In this document: in pieces, positions 48,668-57,305 of the stretch
Numbering within the stretch: position 1 is the stretch's first letter
How the letters are laid out: the number at the start of each line of letters is the position of its first letter
Source of the DNA: an uncultured Prevotella sp.
GTDB lineage: Bacteria > Bacteroidota > Bacteroidia > Bacteroidales > Bacteroidaceae
Length of the DNA stretch: 57,346 nucleotides
Direction: 5' to 3'
Assembly: GCA_900555035.1 (NCBI GenBank)
Contig: USJX01000009.1
Location: 1-57,346 of the forward strand
Notes under the pieces: generated by a model
What the model was told of the DNA's origin: nothing
Seen by the model: the letters and a program-made list of their open reading frames with translations, nothing else
The model's database searches: none
Position numbers and translations under genes: made by a program

Positions 48668-49294
48668 ATGTATATAGCAGTAGCAGGAAATATCGGTAGT
48701 GGCAAGACAACGCTCACCAAAATGCTTTCCAAATATTACGGATGGAAACAGTATCTGGAACCCGTTGCCGAAAACCCATATATCGACGACTATTACAAGG
48801 ATATCTCCCGATGGGCTCTCAATATGGAGGTGTTCTACCTCAAGCAGCGATTCAAGAACCTGCTGGAGATTCAGCACAGTAAGGAAACCGTTATCCAGGA
48901 CCGCACCATCTTCGAGGGCGTGTATGTCTTTGCCGCCAACAACAGGGCGATGGGGCACATGGACCAGCGCGATTACGAAACCTACATGGAACTCTTCGAG
49001 TCGATGATGGAGGTGGTGGAGATGCCCGAACTCATGATCTATCTCCGCTCTTCGGTGCCCCACCTGGTGAAGAACATCCAGAAGCGGGGCAGAGACTATG
49101 AACAGCGCATGCCTATCGACTACCTGGAAGGCATCAACCGCCTTTACGATGATTTCATCATGAACAAGTATAAGGGTAGGGTGCTGGTGGTAGAAGTGGA
49201 TGACCTCGACTTCGAGCACAATCCCAAGCAGTTTGGCGACATCGTAGATAAGATTGATGCCAAACTCTTCGGCCTCTTTTCCAAGGAAGAATAA
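48668..49294 (+). CDS. Deoxynucleoside kinase, first paralog
   Basis: This 208-residue cytosolic protein is of the dNK/dGK-dCK family. The P-loop is AGNIGSGKTTLTKML (residues 6-20), substrate-site motifs are EPVAENPYIDDYYKD and IQDRTIFEGVYVFA, and the lid region is KRGRDYEQRM. Such kinases salvage deoxynucleosides by 5' phosphorylation; whether it prefers dA/dG or dC/dT cannot be told from motifs alone. The second paralog follows 63 bases later and shares roughly 60% of residues by eye, so the pair may form a heterodimer or two specificities, as in lactobacilli. ATG 48668. Confidence 0.9.
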   Translation: MYIAVAGNIGSGKTTLTKMLSKYYGWKQYLEPVAENPYIDDYYKDISRWALNMEVFYLKQRFKNLLEIQHSKETVIQDRTIFEGVYVFAANNRAMGHMDQRDYETYMELFESMMEVVEMPELMIYLRSSVPHLVKNIQKRGRDYEQRMPIDYLEGINRLYDDFIMNKYKGRVLVVEVDDLDFEHNPKQFGDIVDKIDAKLFGLFSKEE

Positions 49295-49357
49295 TCTTCT
49301 TAAGAGAATCATATTTACTAATCATAAAGTTCAAAGTTCAAAATTCAAAGTAAGAAA

Positions 49358-49975
49358 ATGCATATAGCAATAGCTGGAAATATAGGTAGCGGCAAGACAA
49401 CATTGACCAAGATGCTTGCCAAACGATATGGTTGGAAGGCCAACTTCGAACCTGTAGATAACAACCCATACCTTGCCGATTACTACAAGGATATGGCACG
49501 CTGGTCGTTTAATCTTCAGATTTATTTCTTAAATAAGCGATTCCACGACGTGGTGGAGATTTCCCGTTCTGAACAGACCATCGTGCAAGACCGCACCATC
49601 TTTGAGGATGCCCGCATCTTCGCACCCAACCTTCACGACATCGGTATGATGAGCGACAGGGATTTCGCCAACTATACCGATCTTTTCGACCTGATGATCA
49701 GTCTGGTGAAGCTCCCCGACCTGATGATCTACATCAAGAGCAGCATCCCAACCCTCGTGAAGCACATCGAAAAACGCGGCAGAGACTTCGAGAAAAGCAT
49801 CCGCATTGACTACCTGCAAGGCCTGAACAACCGTTACGAAGAGTGGATCAAGAGCTACAAGGGCCGCCTCATTATCGTAGATGGCGACAACCTGGAATTT
49901 GCCGATAATCCCGAAGACTTCCGTAAGATTACCGACCTGATAGACGCAGAATTATTTGGCTTCTTCAAGGAGTGA
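49358..49975 (+). CDS. Deoxynucleoside kinase, second paralog
   Basis: This 205-residue protein has the same fold and motifs as its upstream neighbour: P-loop AGNIGSGKTTLTKML, EPVDNNPYLADYYKD, VQDRTIFEDARIFA and KRGRDFEKSI. Differences lie in the middle helices (RFHDVVEISRSEQ, NLHDIGMMSDRDF), which line the nucleoside pocket in this family, suggesting another substrate preference. The 63-base gap contains AAGTTCAAAGTTCAAA-type repeats and no terminator. A 12-bp tandem repeat and a hairpin follow. ATG 49358. Confidence 0.9.
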   Translation: MHIAIAGNIGSGKTTLTKMLAKRYGWKANFEPVDNNPYLADYYKDMARWSFNLQIYFLNKRFHDVVEISRSEQTIVQDRTIFEDARIFAPNLHDIGMMSDRDFANYTDLFDLMISLVKLPDLMIYIKSSIPTLVKHIEKRGRDFEKSIRIDYLQGLNNRYEEWIKSYKGRLIIVDGDNLEFADNPEDFRKITDLIDAELFGFFKE

Positions 49976-49978
49976 AAC

Positions 49979-50022
49979 AGGTAGTAAGGCAAGTAGTAAG
50001 GCAAGTAGTCTGACAAGTAGTT
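49979..50022. repeat. 12-bp tandem repeat after the second deoxynucleoside kinase gene
   Basis: The unit TAGTAAGGCAAG and variants are repeated about 3.5 times directly after the stop codon, ending in TAGTTGAG. Confidence 0.8.
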
Positions 50023-50026
50023 GAGT

Positions 50027-50055
50027 AAATAATGGGCTTTTTTTGCCCATTATTT
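50027..50055 (+). terminator. Terminator before the nuo operon
   Basis: AAATAATGGGC (50027-50037) pairs with GCCCATTATTT (50045-50055) around a T-rich loop. The trailing T run is poor. Confidence 0.55.
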
Positions 50056-50097
50056 AACATTTAACATTAAAAATTATATTCTTTCAGAAATATTTGC

Positions 50098-50105
50098 TAC
50101 CTTTG
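50098..50105 (+). promoter_or_regulatory. Putative -7 box of the nuo operon
   Basis: TACCTTTG matches TAnnTTTG 47 bases ahead of nuoA. The -33 position is AT-rich without TTTG. Confidence 0.5.
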
Positions 50106-50151
50106 CAACCGCTTAGAAGCATTAGACAAAAATAACGTTATAAAAATTTTT

Positions 50152-50502
50152 ATGAACTTTACACTATTTATCACCGTTTTGCTGACGGCTGTAACCTTGG
50201 TAGTGGCTGCTTATGTCATTGCGAAGTTGATCGGTCCTCGTTCATACAATCCGGTAAAGGGTGAACCTTTTGAGTGCGGTATTCCGACACGTGGCAGCTC
50301 CTGGTTGCCATCACACATCGGCTACTATCTCTTCGCCATCCTTTTCCTGATGTTTGACATCGAGACAGTATTGCTCTACCCATGGGCAGTCGTAGTTAAG
50401 CAGTTTGGACCTATGGCTCTGGTGAGCATCGGGTTCTTCTTGTTGGTATTGGTATTTGGCCTTGCATACGCTTGGCGGAAAGGAGCGTTGGAATGGAAGT
50501 AA
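50152..50502 (+). CDS. nuoA: Complex I subunit NuoA
   Basis: This small membrane subunit of respiratory complex I (116 residues) has three helices. The conserved loop between the first and second carries EPFECGIP, and LFLMFDIETVLLYPWA marks the second helix. It is the first gene of the operon and overlaps nuoB by ten bases (stop TAA at 50500-50502). Length and motifs are normal for the family. Confidence 0.97.
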   Translation: MNFTLFITVLLTAVTLVVAAYVIAKLIGPRSYNPVKGEPFECGIPTRGSSWLPSHIGYYLFAILFLMFDIETVLLYPWAVVVKQFGPMALVSIGFFLLVLVFGLAYAWRKGALEWK

Positions 50503-51218
50503 ACAAAAGAGCCTCTATCAAGAGTATTCCTTACGACGAGTTTAAGGACAATGATACCCTCGAAAAAATTGCGCAGGAGCTCAATGAGGGTGGTGCTAAC
50601 GTGGTAGTCGGTTCCCTTGATGCTGCCATCAACTGGGGACGTAGTAACTCACTCTGGTCACTGACCTTCGGTACTTCTTGCTGTGGTATCGAGTTCATGG
50701 CTGTAGGTTGTGCACGCTACGACTTCTCCCGTTTCGGTTTCGAGGTTACCCGTAACTCTCCACGTCAGGCAGACTTGATCATGTGTGCCGGTACTATTAC
50801 CAATAAGATGGCACCAGTGTTCAAGCGTTTGTATGATGAAATGGCTGAGCCTAAGTATGTGGTAGCTGTGGGTGGATGTGCCATCTCTGGCGGTCCGTTC
50901 AAGAAGAGCTACAATGTGGTTCGTGGTATCAGCGAGTTGGTTCCTGTGGATGTTTACATCCCTGGATGTCCTCCACGCCCTGAGGCTATCCTTTACGGTA
51001 TGATGCAGTTGCAGCGTAAGGTAAAGGTTGAGAAATTCTTCGGTGGTGCTAACCACAAGATGAATCAGGATGAGAAGGAGCTTTCTATGAGCAAGGGCGG
51101 TCTCCGCGGCTTGAGCAACGAGAATCTCTCTGACAGCGAGAAGCTCGGCAACAAGGAGCCTATCATCGTAACAGAAGTACCTGAGGATTTCGACCCTCAG
51201 AAAGGTCTAACTGATTAA
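50493..51218 (+). CDS. nuoB: Complex I subunit NuoB
   Basis: NuoB carries cluster N2 at the junction of the hydrophilic and membrane arms. Cysteines are visible in FGTSCCGIEFMA, CAGTITNKM, VGGCAISGG and IPGCPPRPEAILYG. ATG 50493 overlaps the end of nuoA and starts MEVNKRASIKSIP, giving 241 residues; an earlier in-frame start lies inside nuoA. The last ~55 residues (after KVEKFFGG) are a charged extension absent from E. coli NuoB and ending in PEDFDPQKGLTD, as often seen in Bacteroidetes. nuoCD follows after 19 bases. Confidence 0.95.
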   Translation: MEVNKRASIKSIPYDEFKDNDTLEKIAQELNEGGANVVVGSLDAAINWGRSNSLWSLTFGTSCCGIEFMAVGCARYDFSRFGFEVTRNSPRQADLIMCAGTITNKMAPVFKRLYDEMAEPKYVVAVGGCAISGGPFKKSYNVVRGISELVPVDVYIPGCPPRPEAILYGMMQLQRKVKVEKFFGGANHKMNQDEKELSMSKGGLRGLSNENLSDSEKLGNKEPIIVTEVPEDFDPQKGLTD

Positions 51219-51237
51219 TATAATAAGGTATAAGAAC

Positions 51238-52809
51238 ATGAAACTGAATAATATTGAATTGAGTTTTGATAATTTTGCCTCTGAGATGGCAAAGTTGAAG
51301 AACGAAAAGCATTTCGACTACCTTGTTACCATCATCGGTGAAGACTTCGGTGAGGAAGGTCTCGGATGTATCTATATTCTCGAGAATACTCAGACCAACG
51401 AGCGCTGCTCAGTAAAGACCATCGCCAAGAAGGTGGATGGCAGTGATGTGATTCCTACAGTTATTAACCTTTGGAAGGTGGCTGACCTCCTGGAGCGTGA
51501 AGTCTTCGATTTCGTGGGCATCAAGTTCTTGGGTCACCCAGATATGCGCCGTCTTTTCCTCCGCACAGATTTCCAGGGCTATCCATTGCGCAAGGACTTC
51601 GATATGAGTCCTGAGGCAAACAAGTTCCCTTGCACTGATGAGCCAGAGGATGACTTCACCATGGAGTACTCCCTGAGCGAGGATGGCCATTTGGTTGCTA
51701 CAGAGAAGCGCCGCTTCGACGAGGATGACTATGTAGTTAACATCGGTCCTAACCACCCATCTACCCACGGTGTGCTCCGATTGCAGACCGTTATCAATGG
51801 CGAGACCGTGAAGCGCATCTATCCACACCTCGGTTATATTCACCGTGGTATCGAAAAGATGTGGGAGAATATGACCTATCCACAGACCCTGGCATTGACC
51901 GACCGTCTGAACTATCTTTCTGCGATGATGCACCGTCACGCTTTGGTAGGCGTTATCGAAGAGGCGATGGGTATCGAACTCTCAGACCGTATCCGCTACA
52001 TCCGTACTATCATGGACGAGTTGCAGCGTATCGACTCACACTTGCTCTATCTCGGCTGTACCGCACAGGACTTGGGTGCCTTGACCGCATTCCTCTACTG
52101 CATGCGTGACCGTGAGCACGTATTGAACGTCATGGAGGAAACCACTGGTGGCCGTCTGATCCAGAACTACTACCGTATCGGTGGCCTTCAGGCAGATATT
52201 GATCCTAACTTCGTTCAGAACGTGAAGACCCTCTGCAAGTATCTCCGTCCGATGATTCAGGAGTACCTCGACGTATTCGGCGACAACGTGATTACTCACA
52301 ACCGTCTCGAAGGCGTAGGACCAATGAATCTTGAGGATTGTATCAACTATGCTGTAACCGGTCCTGCCGGCAGAGCATCAGGTTGGAAGAACGATACCCG
52401 CAAGCGTCATCCATACGATATGTACGACAAGGTAGAGTGGAAGGAAATCACCCTTACCGGTTGCGATTCAATGGATCGTTATTATGTACACATCCAGGAG
52501 TTGTACCAGAGCTTGGACATCATCGAGCAGTTGATCGACAACATTCCAGAGGGTGAGTACTACATCAAGCAGAAGCCAATCATCAAGGTTCCAGAGGGAC
52601 AGTGGTACTTCTCTGTAGAGGGTGCCAGCGGCGAGTTTGGTGTATATCTCGACTCAAAGGGTGACAAGAGTCCATACCGTATGAAGATGCGTCCGATGGG
52701 CTTGTCTTTGACAGGTGCGCTCGACCCAATGCTTCGTGGACAGAAGATCGCCGACCTCATCACTACAGGTGCAGCAATCGATTTCGTAATCCCTGATATT
52801 GATAGATAA
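51238..52809 (+). CDS. nuoCD: Complex I fused subunits NuoC-NuoD
   Basis: This hydrophilic-arm protein of 523 residues joins NuoC (about 1-165, including DYLVTIIGEDF and WKVADLLEREVFDFVGIKFLGHPDMRRLFL) to NuoD. NuoD begins at VVNIGPNHPSTHGVLRL and has the quinone-site segments GYIHRGIEKMWEN, SGWKNDTRKRHPYD and MRPMGLSLTGALDPMLRGQKIADL. The fusion is the same kind as in E. coli. nuoH begins two bases after the stop, so nuoE, nuoF and nuoG, which encode the NADH-oxidising module in many bacteria, are not inserted here. ATG 51238. Confidence 0.96.
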   Translation: MKLNNIELSFDNFASEMAKLKNEKHFDYLVTIIGEDFGEEGLGCIYILENTQTNERCSVKTIAKKVDGSDVIPTVINLWKVADLLEREVFDFVGIKFLGHPDMRRLFLRTDFQGYPLRKDFDMSPEANKFPCTDEPEDDFTMEYSLSEDGHLVATEKRRFDEDDYVVNIGPNHPSTHGVLRLQTVINGETVKRIYPHLGYIHRGIEKMWENMTYPQTLALTDRLNYLSAMMHRHALVGVIEEAMGIELSDRIRYIRTIMDELQRIDSHLLYLGCTAQDLGALTAFLYCMRDREHVLNVMEETTGGRLIQNYYRIGGLQADIDPNFVQNVKTLCKYLRPMIQEYLDVFGDNVITHNRLEGVGPMNLEDCINYAVTGPAGRASGWKNDTRKRHPYDMYDKVEWKEITLTGCDSMDRYYVHIQELYQSLDIIEQLIDNIPEGEYYIKQKPIIKVPEGQWYFSVEGASGEFGVYLDSKGDKSPYRMKMRPMGLSLTGALDPMLRGQKIADLITTGAAIDFVIPDIDR

Positions 52810-52811
52810 TT

Positions 52812-53897
52812 ATGTTTGATTTTAGTATAGTAACAACATTCATCGACAATCTGCTTCGCCAGACCTTGGGTCTGGGCGACTTCCTGTCGATTCTGATTGA
52901 GTGCGTGCTCGTGGGTATCTGCATTTTGACAGCATACGCCCTCATCGCTATCGTACTTATCTTCATGGAGCGTAAGGTGTGTGCCTACTTCCAGTGCCGT
53001 CTCGGCCCTATGCGTGTAGGTCCTTGGGGTATCTTCCAGGTATTCGCCGATGTGCTCAAGATGTTGATCAAGGAGATCTTCGCCGTGGATAGAGCCGACA
53101 AGCTGCTCTACTACATGGCACCATTCCTCGTGATCATTGCCTCTGTAGGTACTTTCTCATTCCTTCCATGGAACAAGGGAGCACATATTCTCGACTTCAA
53201 CGTAGGTGTATTCCTCATCACAGCCGTAAGTTCTATCGGTGTGCTGGGTGTCTTCCTCGCTGGTTGGGCATCTAACAACAAGTACTCTGTGGTTTCTGCC
53301 ATGCGTGGTGCCGTACAGATGATTTCTTACGAGATGTCTCTCGGCCTCTGTCTGATTTCTGCAGTAATCCTCACCGGAACCATGCAGGTAAGCGGTATTG
53401 TAGAGGCTCAGACTGGTGCTTGGAACTGGTTGATTATCAAGGGTCATGTGCCAGCTATCCTGGCTTTTCTCGTATTCCTCGTAGCAGGTAACGCTGAGGC
53501 TAACCGTGGTCCTTTCGACTTGGCTGAGGCTGAGAGTGAGTTGACCGCAGGTTACCACACAGAGTATTCTGGTATGGGCTTCGGTTTCTACTACCTGGCT
53601 GAGTACCTCAACCTCTTCGTGATTTCTGGTATCGCTTCTACCGTATTCCTCGGTGGTTGGGCGCCATTGAACATCGGTATCGAGGGCTTCGACAATCTGA
53701 TGAACCTCATCCCAGGTTTCATCTGGTTCTTCGGTAAGACCTTCGCCGTGGTATGGCTCTTGATGTGGGTACGTTGGACATTCCCACGTCTGCGTATCGA
53801 CCAGATCCTGAAGTTGGAGTGGAAGTATCTGATGCCATTGTCACTCATCATCCTGATCATGATGACCGTGTGCGTAGCATTCGGAATCCACGGATAA
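52812..53897 (+). CDS. nuoH: Complex I subunit NuoH
   Basis: NuoH is a membrane subunit forming the quinone-entry channel with NuoB and NuoCD. The 361-residue protein has about eight helices and family motifs ERKVCAYFQCRLGPMRVGPWG, FADVLKMLIKE, LAEAESELTAGYHTEYSGM and WVRWTFPRLRIDQ. Its start lies two bases after nuoCD, suggesting coupled translation. nuoI follows after 34 bases. Confidence 0.97.
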   Translation: MFDFSIVTTFIDNLLRQTLGLGDFLSILIECVLVGICILTAYALIAIVLIFMERKVCAYFQCRLGPMRVGPWGIFQVFADVLKMLIKEIFAVDRADKLLYYMAPFLVIIASVGTFSFLPWNKGAHILDFNVGVFLITAVSSIGVLGVFLAGWASNNKYSVVSAMRGAVQMISYEMSLGLCLISAVILTGTMQVSGIVEAQTGAWNWLIIKGHVPAILAFLVFLVAGNAEANRGPFDLAEAESELTAGYHTEYSGMGFGFYYLAEYLNLFVISGIASTVFLGGWAPLNIGIEGFDNLMNLIPGFIWFFGKTFAVVWLLMWVRWTFPRLRIDQILKLEWKYLMPLSLIILIMMTVCVAFGIHG

Positions 53898-53931
53898 TCT
53901 TTAATACACATTATTATAATAATAAGAAAGT

Positions 53932-54462
53932 ATGTCTAACAATTCATATTTCGGCGGTATTGCAGCGGGTTTGAAGACCCTCGCTACTGGTATGAAGGTA
54001 ACCATGAAGGAGTACTTCACACCAAAGAGCACAGAGCAGTATCCTGAGAACCGCAAGACTACACTCCACATCTCTCCACGTTTCCGTGGACGCCTGGTGT
54101 TCGTTCGTGATGAGAACGAGGCTTACAAGTGTGTGGGTTGTACATTGTGTGAGAAGTCATGCCCTAACGATACCATCAAGATTCAGACCGAGATGGTGGA
54201 GGACCCAGAGACAGGCAAGAAGAAGCGCAAGTTGGTGGATTACCAGTACGACTTGGGCGACTGCATGTTCTGTGAGCTCTGTGTCAACGCATGTAACTTC
54301 GGTGCAATCAAGTTTGTCAACGATTTCGAGAATGCAGTCTTCGACCGCAACAAGTTGGTAATGCACCTTGACAAGGAGGTATATAAGGGCGGTAGCCTTC
54401 CAAACCTCATCGAGGGTGGTGCACCATTGGAAATCGGTAAGTTTAACACCAAGACTAAGTAA
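53932..54462 (+). CDS. nuoI: Complex I subunit NuoI
   Basis: This 176-residue hydrophilic subunit holds two 4Fe-4S clusters, N6a and N6b: KCVGCTLCEKSCP and DCMFCELCVNACN. It passes electrons towards cluster N2. An N-terminal amphipathic segment (AAGLKTLATGMKVTMKEYF) docks it on the membrane, as in the family. Since the NADH module genes are absent from this operon, a ferredoxin-like or other donor is a plausible electron source here. ATG 53932. Confidence 0.96.
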   Translation: MSNNSYFGGIAAGLKTLATGMKVTMKEYFTPKSTEQYPENRKTTLHISPRFRGRLVFVRDENEAYKCVGCTLCEKSCPNDTIKIQTEMVEDPETGKKKRKLVDYQYDLGDCMFCELCVNACNFGAIKFVNDFENAVFDRNKLVMHLDKEVYKGGSLPNLIEGGAPLEIGKFNTKTK

Positions 54463-54477
54463 GGAGGACTTTAGACA

Positions 54478-55005
54478 ATGATAACAGCAAATTTATTCAT
54501 GTTCGTCATCTTGGCAGTAGTCATCCTTGGCTCAGCCATCATGTGCGTAGCTACCAAGCGTATCATGCGTGCGGCAACCTTCCTGTTGTTCGTGCTCTTC
54601 GGTATTGCAGGTATGTTCTTCCTGCTCGACTATACCTATCTGGGTGCTGCTCAGATTTCCGTATATGCGGGCGGTATTACCATCCTCTACGTCTTCGCCA
54701 TCCAGTTGGTATCTAAGCGTACCCTCCAGGGACTTCTGGAGCACATGAAGGGTAGCAAGGCATTGGGTCGCGCACTCGTCTGTCTCGTAGGTTTCGTAAC
54801 CCTGGCAGTCATCGTGTTGAAGAATCACTTTATTGATATGGCTGCATCTGTAGCCGACACCGAGGTGCCAATGGACCAGGTAGGTTCTGCACTGGTAGGT
54901 GCTGACAAGTATGGCTATGTATTGCCATTCGAGTTTATCTCTGTATTCCTGTTGGCATGTATCATCGGTGGTATCTTAATCGCAAGAAAGGAGGATAAGA
55001 AATGA
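54478..55005 (+). CDS. nuoJ: Complex I subunit NuoJ
   Basis: This 175-residue membrane subunit has five helices and conserved segments RIMRAATFLLFVLFGIAGMFFLLDYTYLGAAQISVYAGGITILYVFAIQL, including the Gly/Tyr-rich helix 3 that takes part in the coupling movement. Its stop overlaps the nuoK start (ATGA at 55002-55005). The upstream sequence AAGGAGG is an unusually strong ribosome-binding site for this organism. Confidence 0.95.
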   Translation: MITANLFMFVILAVVILGSAIMCVATKRIMRAATFLLFVLFGIAGMFFLLDYTYLGAAQISVYAGGITILYVFAIQLVSKRTLQGLLEHMKGSKALGRALVCLVGFVTLAVIVLKNHFIDMAASVADTEVPMDQVGSALVGADKYGYVLPFEFISVFLLACIIGGILIARKEDKK

Positions 55006-55310
55006 TTCCAGTACAATATTTCTTCGTGCTCTCAGCACTCTTGTTCTTCATCGGAGTCTATGGCTTCTGTACACGCCGTAACCTCGTAGCCATGCTCATC
55101 TCCATAGAGCTTGTATTGAATGCAGCCGACCTGAACTTCGCTGTGTTCAACCGCATCCTCTTCCCAGGACAGTTGGAAGGCTTCTTCTTCACATTGTTCT
55201 CTATCGGAGTAGCAGCAGCCGAGACAGCCGTAGCGCTCGCTATTATTATCAACGTTTACCGCAACTATCACAGTGACCAGGTGAACAGTATTGAAAACAT
55301 GAAATTCTAA
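55002..55310 (+). CDS. nuoK: Complex I subunit NuoK
   Basis: This 102-residue MnhC-like membrane subunit has three helices and the conserved acidic residues of the proton path: Glu in LISIELVLNAADLNF and Glu in VAAAETAVALAIIINVYR. ATG overlaps the nuoJ stop, and nuoL begins six bases after its end, in the usual J-K-L order. Confidence 0.97.
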   Translation: MIPVQYFFVLSALLFFIGVYGFCTRRNLVAMLISIELVLNAADLNFAVFNRILFPGQLEGFFFTLFSIGVAAAETAVALAIIINVYRNYHSDQVNSIENMKF

Positions 55311-55316
55311 AAGACA

Positions 55317-57272
55317 ATGGAATACAATTATGCATTTTTGATACTTCTTCTGCCATTCCTGAGCTTCCTGGTTCTGGGACTTGTGGGTATGAAGATGAAA
55401 AGACCGGTAGCAGCACTCATCGGTACCGTATTGATGGGCTGTGTATTCGCGATGTCTGTCTATACAGCATACGAGTACTTCTTTGCAGTAGGTCGCGATG
55501 CCTCTACAGGTATGTACCCAACTGTTACCGTATTTAATTTCACATGGTTGAAGTTTACTGAATTGCTCACCTTCAACATCGGTTTCCGCCTGAGCCCAAT
55601 CTCCGTATTGATGCTCATCGTGATTACCACCGTCAGCTTCATGGTTCACATCTACAGCTTCGGCTATATGGCAGAGCGTGATGAGAACTACAAGGTTGAG
55701 GAATATGAGAAGGGTATGCAGCGTTTCTACGCTTACCTGAGCCTCTTCACCATGTCAATGTTGGGCTTGGTAGTAGCTACCAACATCTTCCAGATGTATC
55801 TGTTCTGGGAGTTGGTGGGTGTGTGCTCATACCTGCTCATCGGTTTCTACTATCCAAAGCATGCTGCAGTTCATGCCAGCAAGAAGGCGTTCATCGTAAC
55901 CCGTTTCGCTGACCTCTTCTTCTTGATTGGTATCCTGTTCTACAGCTTCTACGTAGGAACCTTCAACTATGACTTGAATGCTCAGCCAGAGCTCAACTCA
56001 GCTTTGGCAGGTGGAGCTTGGGTAATGCCAACAGCATTGTTCCTCATGTTCATCGGTGGTGCCGGTAAGAGTGCGATGTTCCCATTGCACATCTGGTTGC
56101 CAGATGCGATGGAGGGTCCAACACCTGTTTCTGCGTTGATCCACGCCGCTACCATGGTTGTAGCCGGTGTTTATCAGGTAGCCAGCCTCTTCCCAATCTG
56201 GGTACAGTATGCTCCTGAGGCTTTGCATTATGTGGCTTACATTGCAGCCTTCACCGCATTCTATGCAGCAGCCGTAGCTTGCTGCCAGCGTGATATCAAG
56301 CGTGGTCTGGCTTTCTCTACTATTTCTCAGATTGCCTACATGCTCGTAGCTCTCGGCGTTTGCTTCGCAGTAGATAACCACCACGGTGGTTTGGGTTACA
56401 TGGCTGGTATCTTCCACCTGTTTACCCACGCTATGTTCAAGGCATTGCTCTTCCTCTGCTCTGGTGCCATCATCGTCATCATCGGCAGCAACTTCAAGGA
56501 TTACATGGGCGGTTTGCACAAGTACATGCCTATTACCAACATCTGCTTCCTCATCGGTTGCTTGGCGATTGCAGGTATTCCTCCATTCGCAGGTTTCTGG
56601 TCAAAGGATGAGATTATCTCAGCATGTTTCCAGTTCTCTCCATTCATGGGCTGGTTCATGACAGTGGTTGCCGGTATGACCGCATTCTACATGTTCCGTC
56701 TCTACTACGTCATCTTCTGGGGTCAGAGCTACTATGAGCTGGATCCTGAGAACCGTCGCAAGCCACAGGAGGTTCCTTTCGTGATGTGGGGTCCATTGGT
56801 ATTCCTCGCCATCATCTCTTGCCTCTGCGGTTTGATTCCATTCGGTCACTTCGTATCTGCTACAGGTCAGAGCTACGATATCCATATCGACATGAGCGTG
56901 GCAACTACTTCTGTGATCGTTGCTATCATCGGTATCGGTTTGGCTACATATATGTATGCTCCTAAGAAGACTCCATTGGCAGACGCTTTGGCAAAGAAGA
57001 TGCCTAAGTTGCACAAGGCAGCCTTGAACCGTTTCTATATCGACGATGCTTGGCAGTTCTTCACCCACAAGATTGTCTTCGGTTGCTTCTCAAAGCCAAT
57101 CGCATGGTTCGACCGTCACGTTATCGATGGTACCTTCAACTTCATGGCTTGGGGTACACAGGAGGCAGGCGAGACCATCCGTCCATGGCAGAGTGGTGAT
57201 GTTCGCAGCTATGCTATTTGGTTCCTCACCGGTACCGTGGCATTGACATTGTGCCTGCTCGCACTTCTTTAA
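55317..57272 (+). CDS. nuoL: Complex I subunit NuoL
   Basis: NuoL is the distal antiporter-like proton-pumping subunit with a long lateral helix. The 651-residue protein has about 16 helices and the family segments LFWELVGVCSYLLIGFYY, GKSAMFPLHIWLPDAMEGPTPVSALIHAATMVVAGVYQ, KRGLAFSTISQIAYM and HLFTHAMFKALLFLCSGA. The pumping residues Glu and Lys are evident in these segments. The C-terminal helix HL extends past ~540 to the end. nuoM begins 33 bases later. Confidence 0.97.
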   Translation: MEYNYAFLILLLPFLSFLVLGLVGMKMKRPVAALIGTVLMGCVFAMSVYTAYEYFFAVGRDASTGMYPTVTVFNFTWLKFTELLTFNIGFRLSPISVLMLIVITTVSFMVHIYSFGYMAERDENYKVEEYEKGMQRFYAYLSLFTMSMLGLVVATNIFQMYLFWELVGVCSYLLIGFYYPKHAAVHASKKAFIVTRFADLFFLIGILFYSFYVGTFNYDLNAQPELNSALAGGAWVMPTALFLMFIGGAGKSAMFPLHIWLPDAMEGPTPVSALIHAATMVVAGVYQVASLFPIWVQYAPEALHYVAYIAAFTAFYAAAVACCQRDIKRGLAFSTISQIAYMLVALGVCFAVDNHHGGLGYMAGIFHLFTHAMFKALLFLCSGAIIVIIGSNFKDYMGGLHKYMPITNICFLIGCLAIAGIPPFAGFWSKDEIISACFQFSPFMGWFMTVVAGMTAFYMFRLYYVIFWGQSYYELDPENRRKPQEVPFVMWGPLVFLAIISCLCGLIPFGHFVSATGQSYDIHIDMSVATTSVIVAIIGIGLATYMYAPKKTPLADALAKKMPKLHKAALNRFYIDDAWQFFTHKIVFGCFSKPIAWFDRHVIDGTFNFMAWGTQEAGETIRPWQSGDVRSYAIWFLTGTVALTLCLLALL

Positions 57273-57305
57273 TGAAAGTCTCACAATTAAGTAAATAGAA
57301 AAGAA

